Source of the DNA: Ditylenchus dipsaci
Lineage: Eukaryota; Nematoda; Chromadorea; Rhabditida; Anguinidae
NCBI GenBank assembly: GCA_004194705.1
Contig: SADC01000167.1
Coordinates: 1 to 64,000 of the forward strand
Length of the DNA: 64,000 nucleotides
Direction of reading: 5' to 3'
Below the pieces are notes generated by a model that made no database searches, was not told the origin of the DNA, and saw nothing but the letters and a program-made list of their open reading frames with translations. Both the position numbers and the translations under genes were made by a program. Positions 12,251 through 24,599 of this stretch are shown here, one piece after another (within the stretch, counting starts at the first letter, position 1; each line of letters opens with the position of its first letter).

Positions 12251-13499
12251 TTAATCAGAATTAACAAACGTCTATCTTAGTGCAATTGGGTGCATTGACA
12301 TGGGCCAACATTGTGAGAACACACCAACCGTAAACCTTACCAAAATTACTGTAATAGAGTGTATTTGTATAGCGTTTATTGTTATTTGTAAAGAGTGTAT
12401 TTTTGCGATATATTTGCTAGCATTTTAAAGTGCCTGTTCAGATAAGCTTTATGTACTGGTAAAAATGCAGATATAGTGTTCGATGTTGACCTAGCCTAAT
12501 TAGATCAAATATCAAACCCGAACAAATAAGGTCTAGAATTATACCTTATTTATAAGGTATAATCATTATACCTTCTTTGATATACCATAAAAGATGTTCA
12601 TACTTGATATATCAGTACGTGTGAAAGCCTTCGTTGATGATACCGTTGGATAGCCAAGAGTGTTAGGAACATTTTGAAACTGAACTTGTTAACTGAACTT
12701 GTTAACTGAACTTGTTTGAAACTGAACTTGTTGAAAATACGGTTACTTTCATGGGAGGCTTCGATTTCTTTAGGTCAAAAGTTTTTTCTTTTGCTAAAAC
12801 GATCGGCAAAATCGTAAGGTATTTTATCGTACCTTAAACATTTGGTATCAACTAATACCTAATCTATGTTTTTGTACGTTAAGGTGTGAAAAAATACCTA
12901 ACAGTCACCAATGCAGTTAAGGTGCACCGTGGCACCTTGCTGTTAAGGTCCTCATGTGCATGTGTAAAAAACACGTAAAAAACATCATGTGTAAAAAACA
13001 CCAGATTTTTTACTAGGGCCAAAAAGCTCTTGGCGAATTTACGTGTTGGCCGATTTCCGTCTACTAGTTTTATTAACTAATTTTGCTCATATTTGCTAGC
13101 ATATTAAAGTGCCTATTCAGAAAAGCTTCTTTTAATGGCAAAAATGCAGATAAGGTGGTCTTGGTTGAAACAAATATAAGGTTAGGAGTCTCAAAAAAGA
13201 CAAATCTTATAAATAAGGACGTCTGGCAACCCTGGTATAAAACGTTGTGACACCTTACTAGACCTTATTTGTTGAGGTATAGTATATGACTAAAAAGCGC
13301 CTATGCGGTAGATGCCGCATTGTCCCAGCATTTGTAAGTGATTCGAATGTTCGCACGTAGTTTGAGCCCCATCCTGGTGGTTTGGCGCCGATATTAGTTA
13401 GTGGTTCGGGTGTGCTCACGTTGTTTGGTCCCCATATTTGCTGTTCCGGTGTGCCCACGCGGTTTGGGCCACTTCCCAGCGCTTTGGCGCCAAGAAAGA
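12251..13499. other. Foldback-family fragments, no gene
   Basis: Contains partial copies of the 13.5 kb palindrome family: AATAAGGTCTAGAATTATAC near 12526 and ATTTTAAAGTGCCTGTTCAG near 12421, repeated at about 13090. A local triplication of AACTGAACTTGTT is at about 12678-12732. Frames at 13.26-13.59 kb lie inside these repeats and show no protein motif. Confidence 0.6.
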
Positions 13500-14012
13500 A
13501 TTAGATCAAGTAGTAGACCTTCAAAAATGAGGTCTAAAATTATACCTTATTTCATAAGGTATCACCAATACACCTTCTTTGATATATCATAAAAGATGTT
13601 CATACTGAATATATTCATAATTTTTTCGTTTTTGAATAAAAAAGGCTGAAAACAGTTTTTTGATTATATTTCATGCCGCTTAACATATTCACGTTAAAAA
13701 AATTTGAACTTTGTTAAAATGGAGCTTCGGATAATTGCTAGATATCACCATAGCAGTAGCAAAATTTTAAAAAATCTTGAGTATTTTACTATCGCTGTGG
13801 TGATATACAGCAATTGCCCGAAGCTCTATTTCAGCAAAGTAGGTTTTTTGTTAATGTGGATATGTTAAGGGGCATGAAATATAGTCAAAAAAGTTATGAA
13901 TAAATTCAGTATGAACATCTTTTATGATATATCGAAGAAAGTATATTATGATACCTAATGAAATAAGGTATAATTATATACCTTATTTGTTAAGGTCTAC
14001 TACTCGATCTAA
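13500..14012. mobile_element. Large foldback palindrome, arms about 230-270 bp
   Basis: Left arm 13500-13768 and right arm 13780-14012 are imperfect reverse complements from ATTAGATCNAGTAGTAGACC through TATATCATAAAAGATGTTCA to CACCATAGCAGTAG / CGCTGTGGTG at the centre, with a spacer of about 11 bp. A half copy lies at 41.62-41.95 kb and fragments at 12.5, 13.1 and 15.87 kb, so this is a mobile family rather than a chance hairpin. Confidence 0.85.
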
Positions 14013-14271
14013 TGAGGCTAGGTCAACATAGATCACCTTATCTGCAATGTTTGCCAGTAAAGAAGTTGACCTGAACAGGCACTTTAAAATGTTAGAAATT
14101 ATAAGCACAAATAGTTCATAAAACTGGTGAACGAAAAATTGGCTTTTTCACACCAATTTTGATAATGATCATGGTTAGTATGTTTTCACACTAACTACAC
14201 CAAGTTTTTACACTAACTATTACCACCTTTTATGCTTTTAATCTCTTGGCAACTTTGAACTGGCCATAACT

Positions 14272-14577
14272 ATTTTTTCACTTCACCAAATATATTTCTG
14301 TTGTTTTTTTCACTCACTAAATCGACCATTCTGAGTCGAATGGAATAATCAAAATTAGTTTATTCGAGAAATAAACAATCGGACAATAGTGTATTTCCTC
14401 CATTTCCAGACAAGATAGTTTAAAAATATGGTATTCCAGTCTGAAGTCGGAGTAAATTAACTATTGTCCGATTGTCTATTTCTCGAATAAATCAATTTTG
14501 ATTATTACATTCGACTCAGAATTGTCGATTTAGTGAGTGAAAAAAACAACAGAAATATATTTGGTGAAGTGAAAAAA
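14272..14577. mobile_element. Foldback element with arms of about 117 bp
   Basis: Arms 14272-14388 and 14461-14577 are reverse complements containing CACTTCACCAAATATATTTC outermost and CGGACAATAG innermost. They are homologous to the 11.93 kb arms but arranged tail to tail instead of head to head. Non-coding. Confidence 0.8.
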
Positions 14578-15020
14578 AGATAAACAAATGTTGTACTGTC
14601 GATCGACCCTCAATGGTTCAAATTCATCCTCACTATTTTTGACATACCCTCGATGTCCAGAATCTTTTCAGTGTTCTCTCAGTTCAGTTGGGTGTCCAAT
14701 ACCTGCAGTTAACTCTCTCCATAATTTTTTCAGATTAATCTCTTTTGTCTTATGAAAAACTCCCATTATTTAAAATGTTTCTCTATAATTTGTCAGTAGT
14801 TCCACTGGATAATCATCTAACCAAACCAGGTGTTCGTCCACTTGTTGTGAATTTTTTTACGTTTTTCCTGTTCCAAAACCTTTTTATTGGACTAATTAGA
14901 GGATGCTGAAGATGGTTTGATAGTGTTGAAATCGAGTTTTGGTGAAATCAATTATTTCCCAATGCTCAAAAAATACCACACAAAACATTATTTTACTATT
15001 ATTAAACTATCTTCAGCATA

Positions 15021-15265
15021 CCGTATATTCTCTATTAGAAGGCCCGGGCCTTCTATTTTTCAACGCTAAAAAAGTCGGAAAAAATTTGGGTCGATTTCGA
15101 GATTTTTGCGTGCTCAACCAAAATTTTAAAAGTGGAATCAGGTAAGCTCGTGCTAACTAAGAAAACGCGAAAAACAGATTTGCGAATTTCTTTTTCTAGG
15201 CTGATATATAGGTCCTCAAGGGAGTCCTTCTATTAGAGAGGGACCTTCTAATAGAGAATATACGG
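15021..15265. mobile_element. CCGTAT-ended MITE, copy B (uninterrupted)
   Basis: 245 bp, TIR CCGTATATTCTCTATTAGAA, flanked by TA at 15019-15020 and 15266-15267. Colinear with the element at 1063-1498 and lacks its nested hAT insertion, so it gives that insertion's empty site. Confidence 0.9.
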
Positions 15266-15267
15266 TA

Positions 15268-18005
15268 CCCAAGTTAGTCCAGAAAACAGGTTTTGCAACA
15301 TGAAAAACATCGAAAAAGATTTTGCACCAAGTGGTTGACCACTTGATTTGGTTGCTGGTTTGGTTGCTGCATGGATTATCAAGTAGAACGGAGGTTGGAT
15401 TATACAAAGACATTTTAAATTATAAGACTTCTTTATTAGACAAAATTTTCTACCCAGATACCACTACCTGAGTACCACCACCTGGGTCCCACTACCTGCG
15501 TGGTCGCAATCTAGATATTAATACCTAGATACCCAAGAACTAAGGTTTTGGTATGTCAAATCGATATTTTAGTATCATCAAACCGTATTCAGCGCACGAT
15601 TCTGAGCAAAAAACATTTTTTATGATACAGTCAAACCTCTCTACTATGGCACCCCAAAAGTTCGTTGCCGCCTTGGGTCCGACACTTTTTTTAACCGAAT
15701 TTTAAAAGTCTTCTATTCATTCTGTTTCAACAGTCTGGCCCCAAATATCGTAAGGATTCCGATTTTGCCGATCGTTTTTCAGAATTATAAAAAAAATTCT
15801 TCTAAAAAAGCAAAAACTCTGTTTAAAATTTTTCTGTTAAATTTTTTTCAAGTATATTGATGATATATTGATGATACCATATGAAATGAGGTATAATTCT
15901 AGACCTTATTTGTTAAGGTCTGCTATTTGACGACTTGTCAACTTCAATATTAATAAAGTTGGTAGAAAATAAACGTTTAAGTAAAAATTTTTTGACAACA
16001 GCTTACTTTGAGTGCTGCACAGGGTGATACACATAGCGCATAATAGCAGAATAACGAGCACTCTTCTCATTTTGTTCATCTTATCGTATTTTAGAAAAAG
16101 TGATATAATTTCACTTTTTTGTCTTTTTATATAACAAACGCTGAATAAAGCATTTTCGTGACCAGCATTAATGGATCTGTTTATCTATTCAGCTATCACG
16201 GTTGAAAGAGTTTCAAGTTGTGTGAAGACTCGCCCGAACGCTAACTACCAGTTGTTGTCTTTACCAAAATTTTTGTTTGTAGAGATCACAATATAGGCGG
16301 AAATAACCGGTTTCATACCGGTACCGGTTACATAAAACATACAAACTACACGAGTCGGCCTCACAATCCGGAATCAACTACTTTTTCCACGCATGAATAT
16401 AACGCCATTTCAGTTGATTTCGCGCCATTTCAGCTGATTTCTTCACCCCAGCAAAAAGGCAATGTATCAGCACAGGAAAAAGTTGAACCACAAAAACTGC
16501 CACAAATTAACGTCTTTCAAAGTGATAATTTTTACTTTGTATGATATTCAGTAGAACTGTAGATTCGCCTTTAGTCAATGCCGATAGCATTTTTTTTTGG
16601 CCATCTCTGAACCCAATACCTTTAGAGTCTTAATCTCGGTTTTGAGCTCTAATTCTCAAGTAAAGACGAAAAATAATCTGGTAATAATTTAGCGATGGCG
16701 CAGTCTTGCCTGGTCACTGAACATTATCTCTATTGAGTACCCCTGATATTTAGTCGAGAAACAAATTCAAATACAGGATAATTCAGACAGATACAGCTGT
16801 CAAACATACTACCGTATTCTCTCTAACTTGTCGGCTTCTTTTCACGGCATATTTAATTCAAAAAATGTTCCCGGCCTTTTTATTTGGCGCACTTTTTGCC
16901 TATATATCTATGATTTTTCAAAAGAGGCCAAAAACTGAAAACACTGTATCCTACCCAAAATTTTACGCTGAATATGGTTTGGCAATACCAAAACTGTGAT
17001 TTTAGTGACTCCAATTATAAAACCTAGTGTAGGTACCCGTGGTTCGGTGAATATCCAGCTGGATGGCCTAAAGATTAAATTTTAGTCAAAATCGAAAAAA
17101 ATTATTCAATCTAATGTAAAATCGTGTGGGGAATTGGGTTTGATAGAATCAAATTTACGACTTTTGCCACGGGTACCATGAATGTAAAATACACCTATAA
17201 TTGAAAAGAAGACGTTGGTGTAAAAAACTTCATATTGTAATTATCACCTTAGGGTTTTTAAACCTTATATGGTATATGGTATATTATATGGTATTCGTAG
17301 GATATTCAAGCCACAAAATGGTATTTTTAGGTCCGGGGTTTGAAAAAATCTTGGCCTACGGGCTAGATTTTGGTGAAAAGCTTGGTTTGGTGGTAGCGTA
17401 TTTTTGCAGAAGGTGTTTTTTCACCAAAAATCCGGCCCGTAAACTTTTTCAAACCAATACAATACAAACACTTTTTTGTAGCCTGAAATCTTAGCTATCA
17501 GATAGTACAAACTTTTTTTTTAAAGTTCAAGAAAAGTCAGAGAAAATGAATGAAATATCACGAAATAAAATGTCTCGAATGAATGTGACCCTACCCTATT
17601 CTGGTCCCGACAACCGCATGCTTACAAGATCTGAGAAAATGTGGCCGCGTTGGCTACATATTGCCTATCCTGATGCTCGCTACCCACCTTAGAGATAATA
17701 TAAAAATATACAATAGATGACTAAATCAGCTTTTTCTGCACATATATATTTTTGCGAGTTATAGGAAAATACGAGCGCATCCGAATATAGAGCGCATCCG
17801 AATATTGCCTCCATGCTCTTCTTTTTGTTGAAGTCAATTTAGAGCAGAGCAAATATCAAATTGTTTTTAGCAAAAGCATACGAGCGTACATCAAAGATCA
17901 CCTTGATCAAAAAGTTAATTGAAAAATCTTATAGCACTGCATTTATATACAGAAATTTTTATTTTTATAGACAGAAAGCAAAATTATTATTTTGCTATTG
18001 TCAAA
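15268..18005. other. Intergenic stretch with element relics
   Basis: A solo pogo-type end is at 15634 (CAGTCAAACCTCTCTACTAT, later GGGTCCGACAC as in the 46.28 kb element). A foldback fragment is at about 15885-15940. A cluster of ACCGGT words (TACCGGTACCGGTT) is at about 16305-16335. A solo CCGTATTCTCTC end is at about 16812. A small inverted-repeat element spans 17337-17455 (arms GGTTTGAAAAA / TTTTTCAAACC). No credible gene; the 97-codon frame at 17201 crosses that element. Confidence 0.55.
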
Positions 18006-18054
18006 ATGAGTTCGTTATATTTTCTTCTTATTTTTGTTAGTTTTGCATGCAAAA
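18006..18054 (+). CDS. Possible signal-peptide exon with a GTAAGT donor
   Basis: ATG preceded by TCAAA opens a 16-codon hydrophobic leader (MSSLYFLLIFVSFACK) that ends at an exact GTAAGT donor in phase 1, the phase common for signal-peptide exons. The nearest good acceptor (TTATTATTTCAG, ending 18123) leads to a stop after two codons, so a continuing exon was not found. It may be a relic, or the next exon may be further away. Confidence 0.2.
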
Positions 18055-18123
18055 GTAAGTCTATCTTAATCATTAATTAATTTAGACTTGAAGCGCAAAT
18101 TTAAGCTTTGGTTATTATTTCAG

Positions 18124-20002
18124 TTAGCTAATATCAAATTCACAAATATATTTGGTTGGGGTATTATTATTAAACTTTTTTCTGGAAAAACTTTGATTTG
18201 GGGTTTTTTAAGAAAATAATTATTTTCGAAAATCTTTACACTCAGATTTTCAAAGAGCATTTATAACATCGATAAGAAAACTTTAAAAAAAGTTCAGTAT
18301 GGACACCTATTGGACACCAACATTATGAACAAATATAAATTAATGAAGTTATTGTATTGATACTTATGTAACTGAGCTTTGTAATTATGGTCGACTCTCT
18401 TTATAGTGATCACTAATGTGATCCTGGTTTCTAAAACAGGTGATCATGGAGAAAGCCGCGGGTCCTTTCAACAGAACTGTTGCCATTTTAAATAAAGGAC
18501 AGGCAAAATCGTAATCCTTGTAATATTTCTCTCTAGACCAGCTTAAGAAAAATGGCAAAAGCCTTCATCTCTTTTGCCTCTGCCGCTCTTTTTTTGAATC
18601 GCACGTTTCTAAAACACTTTTTGTTAGAACTTTCTAAAAAGTGAGTCTTTTTCTCATGAATTTTTGTCAGTCTCTTTTTTTTCAGTGTACAAATTACATA
18701 CCGTTCGACGCTAAATTGACAGCACTTAAAAATACTCAGGGAATACGATGATTTCAAAAAAAATTAGGTTGTACAATAAGGCAACAACGACTTCTTAAAA
18801 ATTACAAAAAACATCTTTTAAATTTCGAAATTTTATGACTATTGATCCACTATGTCAATGGATTTTAGTTATTGATGTGAACTTGAATCTTTGAAATAAC
18901 AGTAGTGCAGAAATTTTTGCAGGAGCACATTTTTTATAGGATCCAAAGACGTGTTTTGACAGTGTCTAAGCACGTTTTAGATTTTGAAATTAATAGAAAA
19001 AGCGAAAAAGTGAGTGGGAAAGCACTTTTCATAAAACATTTTATGACCAAAATTTGAAGTTTTTTCCTTGTGAAAACAAGGTGAACCACCCTGTGAGAGT
19101 ACCTGAATTTCTTAAAAAGATCAATACCGATCATTTAAGGGTATGTCACCCCGTTTTGCTCACTGGGGCTAGACAAGTGGGCTCGGAATCATGTCTAAGG
19201 TAAGTGAATGCGCGCATCTCTAACCAACCAAGCCCCGGCGCCCCCTTTGAAGCCGCAGGGGTATTCATGGCTTGGAGTTGAGAAGCGCACACCCGCATAC
19301 CTCAGACACAAATCACTCGAAAGTGACTCTGGATCGTAAAAGCCCAAGTGCACCCCCGCCAAAGAGTATTTTTCTCTGAGAATCCTATTTGGGTTCCCTT
19401 GATTTTTTTAAGTTTTCTTTTTTGCAATGCGTAACGCACTAACTTAGGCTAAGATTTAGGCTTAGGCCTCAGGCTTAGATGAAAAACGTTAGCTGAGAGA
19501 GAAATACTCTTTGCGGGGGGCGGGGATTCACTTGGGTATCTGTCGCTCTGGATGCATGAAGCGGGCTTGGAGTTGAGATGCGCGCACATGCATGAAACAC
19601 ATGCATACCGAAGTTTCATCATGTTCTAGGCGCCAGCTAAGAAAATTGTGTTAAAATTCTATTTTTTAAGGTATTCAGGTACTCTTCCAAGTTAATTGAC
19701 TTTGATCCCGAAAGACGAGCAGTCAAATTTTGGTCAAAACTTTTTTTCTGAAAATTGCTTTCTTACTTGTTTTTTTGCCTTTTTTCATAGTTTTCAGCAT
19801 TTAGAACGTGCTTCGACTGTTGAAACGCGTTTCCGGATCTTGTTGAGTATTGTATTTTAGCCAAGTTTTTTCGAAAAAAAATAAATCTTCAAAGTAATTC
19901 AAATAACAGCTATTTTTCACCCTATAATTCAAACTGAAAAAATGATTTGAATCGTTAGCACTACTGGTAGTATTGCTCAATTTTACTTTAAATTCAAGAA
20001 AT
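18124..20002. other. Intergenic stretch with dispersed repeat words
   Basis: Pogo-like remnant at about 18389-18445 (GGTCGACTCTCTTTATAGTG). Two copies of a GCTTGGAGTTGAGANGCGC-containing repeat at about 19270 and 19565, with the CTCAGACACAAATCAC word near 19303. The same words recur inverted near 26.3 kb. No gene recognised. Confidence 0.5.
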
Positions 20003-20383
20003 GGATTCTCCATTAATAACATTATTTAGCCGTTTTTGAACCGGGATCCTGACTAAAAAGCAAAAGCGAGATTTTGCATCCAAAATTAGGAATGTGAATC
20101 ATACGTCATGTGATAAGAAAACCAGCTTAGAAACTTGGATCAGGATCCTGTCCGCATTTCTAGCACTAACAACATAACAATCAAACAAATTAATGAAAAC
20201 GACAAAAAAATGAATCATATATACATATATATTTAAAAAATGCAAAAAAAAAAGAACGCAGTTGGCATTGGTGTAGAAAAATTTTCAAAAAATTTGTTGG
20301 CTGAAGGCTGAGTACGAAGAATCTCTAAGAATATCTCGATAGAAATTCAGGTCGGGACACCTGAAAACTCTGTAAAATTTGAG
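20003..20383. mobile_element. Short copy of a hAT-like family, inverted to 26.4-27.1 kb
   Basis: This segment is the reverse complement of 26418-27107 apart from a roughly 320-bp internal piece present only on the right. Shared stretches include GATCAGGATCCTGTCCGCAT, ATGTGATAAGAAAACCAGCT and GATATCTCGATAGAAATTCA-type sequence. Because the right copy retains a piece of hAT-like transposase exactly where this copy is shorter, this one is best read as an internally deleted derivative. The pair brackets 6 kb holding the GNAT frame and the HARBI1 relic. Confidence 0.75.
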
Positions 20384-20816
20384 GCGAAATGCACAGATAA
20401 ATTACGTGTAAGAATTTTTGCTGTTTTGGTCTCAGTCCACGAAAACTTTTTCGACACATTGAATCTGGTGAAATTGCGCGTAAGGGTCTATCTTAAAAAG
20501 ATTCCTAAACAAGGCCCAAACTGTCAAAAATAGAACCCGAAGAGACACAATTGGCTGAAAGGAACGAGTGATGATGTCTAGCCAATTAAAACGCCCAGAT
20601 ACTTTTAGCAGCTGCAGTTTTGCCGTTCATGGTGGTTGGAACTGATTGAAAAATTAAAGCGGCCCTGGTATTATTCCTGATGCACTTCTATAGCTGCTTT
20701 TCCTATCGATCCAATATTAAAGTGGCTGCCACAGACGAAGCAGTAAGTGTATTTACCCCCTCCCTTCTTGATTTTTCTTAGTTCCTGCGATTGTCTAGTA
20801 TTCTGATTCAAACATA

Positions 20817-20976
20817 CCGTATTTTCTCCATTAAAGAACCCCTCTCTAATAATGAACCCCACCCCCTCGGTTTTTTGACTAGGATTTCAGAGTTAGGGCC
20901 ATTTTTGATTTACAATTTCCATATTTTTGAAAAGTTAAAAAATAATGCACCTGGGGCTTTAATAGAGAAAATACGG
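20817..20976. mobile_element. CCGTAT-ended MITE, 160 bp
   Basis: TIR CCGTATTTTCTC(C/T)ATTAAAG at both ends, flanked by TA at 20815-20816 and 20977-20978. Non-coding; sits 75 bp upstream of the GNAT frame and could contribute to its upstream region. Confidence 0.8.
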
Positions 20977-21051
20977 TAGTTCGCCATTTTCGACGGTGTA
21001 TTTAATTTTCCATAACTGCACATGTAGCTTCTATAAAGCAATCGAATTTAG

Positions 21052-21627
21052 ATGAATTTATCTATTCTGTGTACGTTTTCTATTATTTTCGCAGTACTTG
21101 ATAATATTACAGCAGAGCAAAAGTGTGAAATCGCAAATCTTTTAGAACTGGATGAAAATAAAGTATTTAGGGACATTGAAAATATCATAAACACAGGAAT
21201 ATATGTCGGCGGAAATGAGGGAGAGGTGAAATTAGAAGGTTTTGGATGCTATTTGGGGAGCTTCATGGCTAGCTTTATACTGTACGAGAAGCACGGTGGT
21301 GACTATAAGATATGTCGTTTTGAAACCGCTGCAAATTTTCAAAATAATGGCCATGGACGGAAACTAATGGAACATTTCTTAAAACTAGTTGATGAACAGA
21401 GACAACAAAAACAAGTAGAGATACATCTGAATGTACATCCAACGGAAAGTGCGGTAGCTTATGGATTCTACCAAAGATGTGGCTTTCGTTTTATCGGACC
21501 TTCTCGGAGCACACGGATGAAAGAAGGAGGCTATGTTGAAATGAAAAAGATATTTGGAAAAAATCATCCTATAGCAGCCAGTCCATATTGTCCGAGTCGA
21601 GCAACTACTTCAGGAATTCATCAATAA
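21052..21627 (+). CDS. GNAT-family N-acetyltransferase, 191 aa
   Basis: A single open frame with a GNAT fold signature. Residues 90-110 carry the acetyl-CoA pyrophosphate-binding loop (QNNGHG, 97-102), preceded by a beta-strand-like ICRFETAA and followed by a helix. Residues 127-149 carry the C-terminal GNAT motif (HPTESAVAYGFYQRCGFRF). Such enzymes transfer acetyl from acetyl-CoA to an amine; the substrate cannot be read here. The start is uncertain: the first 15 codons are hydrophobic (MNLSILCTFSIIFAVL) but overlap a good 3' splice site (TATTATTTTCGCAG ending at about 21094), so the true exon may begin there and the leader may be intron. AATAAA overlaps the stop. TATAAAG lies at about 21034. 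No stop or frameshift interrupts it, unlike the surrounding transposon relics. Confidence 0.7.
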   Translation: MNLSILCTFSIIFAVLDNITAEQKCEIANLLELDENKVFRDIENIINTGIYVGGNEGEVKLEGFGCYLGSFMASFILYEKHGGDYKICRFETAANFQNNGHGRKLMEHFLKLVDEQRQQKQVEIHLNVHPTESAVAYGFYQRCGFRFIGPSRSTRMKEGGYVEMKKIFGKNHPIAASPYCPSRATTSGIHQ

Positions 21628-22357
21628 AAAGTCTATAAAAAAGTTTGTTCTTACTTCAAGTTTTCGCTTAAAATTGTGCCTATTCTCTGTCATTGCTGTC
21701 ATCTATTTTCTGTAGTTTTTATTCAGCTTTGCGTTACGGATCTTTTGAAAATGAACTTTTATTTTTAGTGAACAGTTTTTAGAGAAACATAGACAGCGCT
21801 GTAAATATATATTCACACTAAATTTGCTGCTAACTGAAAAAACTTTGTTCTCAGCCAAATACAGTCACCTGGCTTTTAATTTATCATGACAACACTCGCC
21901 TGGTGCTTTTCGCTTTCACGCCCACACCAGCTTAGCCCTTTTGAGTCAAAATACGACAAGTGAACTCAACGCAATCCTCCCCACTGCCCTTCCGAAAACG
22001 CGGCTCTAAAGTCGTTTTTTCTGCGCGTGTTCAAAATTTGTAATTAAATTTCACAGTTCAGGCGGTTTCATTGTAAGTTGGATGAAATCGCAAAATTTTG
22101 AGACATTAACAGCGATGATAACGAAAAACTTCAGAAAAAAAGACATTTTCATAGTGAAAAAAATTGGTACCGAAAAATGATAATTCGAAAGGATAATTTT
22201 TGAGTACCTAACCAGGAACTGGTTTTTCACTTCCGTCTATCGACATGTTCATAAATGCTTGCAAAAACCCTTCACAAGTGTGAGACAATTGCAAATAGTT
22301 AAGAATAATGAAAAATCACTAGAAAACATGTTCGGATGTGATGAAGTGATCTTTTAC

Positions 22358-22569
22358 CAGGGCTCCGAATCGTCCTTTTTAAAAAGATTTGTCCTTTTTT
22401 TGGCACCACAAATCTTTTTTTATTTTTGAAAATTCAGACAAAATCTTTTTTTTTCGCTTTAAAATGGCAACAAGCACTGGATGAAATGACCCTTTTACTT
22501 CAAAAATAGTCAAAATGTCCATTTTTTACCCAAATGTCCTTTTTTCGAAAATTTTCATTCAGAGCCCTG
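22358..22569. mobile_element. hAT-type MITE, 212 bp
   Basis: Ends CAGGGCTCCGAAT and ATTCAGAGCCCTG form TIRs, flanked by near-identical 8-mers (TCTTTTAC on the left, TCTTATAC on the right). The interior is repeats of TGTCCTTTTT / AAAAATCTTT words. Non-coding. Confidence 0.75.
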
Positions 22570-22914
22570 TCTTATACCCCATTTCCAGTACTCCAACATC
22601 TCGAGGGAAAGTGTGAAATCCCTCGAGAAGCCGTCACCGATCATTTCCAGACCGTGTCTATAAGGGAAGAAGGGGGTTGTGAATCTCTACGCCACGTCTA
22701 GAATATTTTCTCGCTTTTCAGCTATTCTTTGGCAGTTTCTTAATGAACTTCGCTCTAATTTTGGATTTCGCGTTTTTCGTAAAAGAGAGACTAGGGTAAA
22801 CCGCCGTTACAGACATCAATCCGGAAAAGCGTGAATAGTTACACTTTATTCACCCTATAGGGCAGCACTGTATCCAGACTTATTCATCAACAACCAGCAA
22901 ATTATTGAAGCCAG

Positions 22915-23142
22915 ATGGTAAAGAGATACGTATTATCTCTTACAGTAGCCATCCTCATTTTTGTTGCTATAACTTTGTCAAAAGGTACTGGGACAGAATT
23001 ATTGCAACAAAGTCGTCTTCTGAGTATCCAGTCTGAACCACCATACTGTTTGGCAAGAGTCTCATCTGTTGTAGTTTTTAGCAAAATAGACTTCAAACTT
23101 CAAAATAGACTTGAAATAATTCATCAGTTCTATTATTTTTGA
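22915..23142 (+). CDS. Small secreted protein candidate, 75 aa
   Basis: The frame starts with a textbook signal peptide: basic n-region (MVKR), hydrophobic core YVLSLTVAILIFVAITL, likely cleavage near SKG at about 23. The remainder is about 50 residues with one Cys and no recognised domain. AATAAA signals follow at about 23262 and 23278, a plausible 3' UTR distance. The C-terminal third (from about VSSVVVFS) may be intronic, since GTTGTAGTTTTTAG resembles an acceptor. Not recognised; it could be one exon of a longer gene or a chance hydrophobic frame. Confidence 0.35.
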   Translation: MVKRYVLSLTVAILIFVAITLSKGTGTELLQQSRLLSIQSEPPYCLARVSSVVVFSKIDFKLQNRLEIIHQFYYF

Positions 23143-24480
23143 CTGATTTGTTCACTTTTGAAGCATTTACATTTTTCTGTGGCGTAAATCTGTGATTATT
23201 ATCTCAAACTGGCATGACTTGTTCTCGCATTCGAAACTCTGAAAGAAAAAAATAGATTTCAATAAAATCTGTATACTGAATAAAAATTAACATTAGCCAT
23301 ACAGAAAATGGTTTAAAGTACACTATGAACTTTTGCTAAATACAATAGAAAAAATAAGCAAAAAATGAATTTGGTCATAAAATTAAATGTGGTTTATCAT
23401 CCAAATCATCAATGAAAGAAAGATGACATATTATAACAATTTCAAAATATTGTATTGTATTTCTGGATCCCTGGGAAGATTTGAAAACATGATTGCAGGT
23501 GACTGTTTACCAAAAACTAGAAAGAATTATATTTTCGAGGTGACTGACGATAACTTCTCGAAAACGATTTTTCGACCAGAATTTTGTCTTTGTTGGTGGG
23601 CAAGAGTAGACCGTCGTAACTCATGATATTCCTTTGAGTGATAAACTTTACATTAGTTTTGGGAATGGCTCATTCCGGGACGGGAAAAGACGGGAAGTCC
23701 GGACCATGTGTATATAGAAAAAAATTGGAAAACCACCACTGGACATGACAATGGAATTGAAAAGACTCAAATATTTTTCCGGGTCGCGATCCCAAACCAG
23801 AAAAGAACCCAAAAAATTCCAGGACAAAAAAAACCCTCCCGACCGTCTTTCATCCCTAGCTTATGTGTGTTTTCGTTTTATCTAACAAAAAGTGTGGAAT
23901 CGCTCTAGTACTTCAAAATCCTTTTCTCGATTACGCCAGAATTTTAAAACTGAAGCTGTAGTTGCAAGGTAGTTCAGTAAACTTTCAAAGAAGGGGTGAA
24001 AGCATTTAAGGAGATAGTCTCGACACGAAAGGATTAATTTGAATTTTGTGTTTTTTTAATGTGCTGTTAGAACCATATTTTGTTGACAACTCGATGTTTC
24101 GATGTCAGACAAACTTGTGCAAAATTTGAACTTGGAGTGTTATTATCACTATCAGAATTATGAAAGTTCTGGACAAAATTATATAAGTTATTGCAATTTT
24201 TACGATTCACTCTGTGAAAAATCGTTATCAGGATATTCCAATCAAGCAGCGTAGTTCGAGGTGTCTCTCGTGAGTATGGGCGCGCGGCTAAAGATATACA
24301 CACATATACCACGCTGCTCAGCAATAATATCTTAAAATCAAATCACGCAAATAAACGATAATATTATGCTCGACTGTTGGTTGGTCAGAATTGTCTTCTA
24401 GTTGTATTTTCAATAAATAACAATGGTTGGTAACTTGGATTGAATAATTAAAAATGTGGGATTGAATAAGTTATTGGATA
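23143..24480. other. Intergenic stretch, no supported gene
   Basis: A 79-codon plus frame (23387-23626) and an 85-codon minus frame (24067-24324) show no family motif or splice context I trust. Nothing else seen. Confidence 0.45.
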
Positions 24481-24489
24481 ATTGAAAAT

Positions 24490-24570
24490 GTGCTCTACTG
24501 AGGTTCAAACCTGCGACATTAAAAAGTTGAGCCTACACCACATCCACTGCACTGCGCTGCTTACGAGAAA
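24490..24570 (-). ncRNA. tRNA-like sequence, degenerate
   Basis: On the minus strand an A-box-like GCGCAGTGCAGTGG is followed by a B-box-like GGTTTGAACCTC. The cloverleaf is incomplete, so a tRNA-derived SINE head or pseudogene is more likely than a working tRNA. Confidence 0.3.
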
Positions 24571-24599
24571 AATAAGACAAAACTTTGTCCTTTTACACT

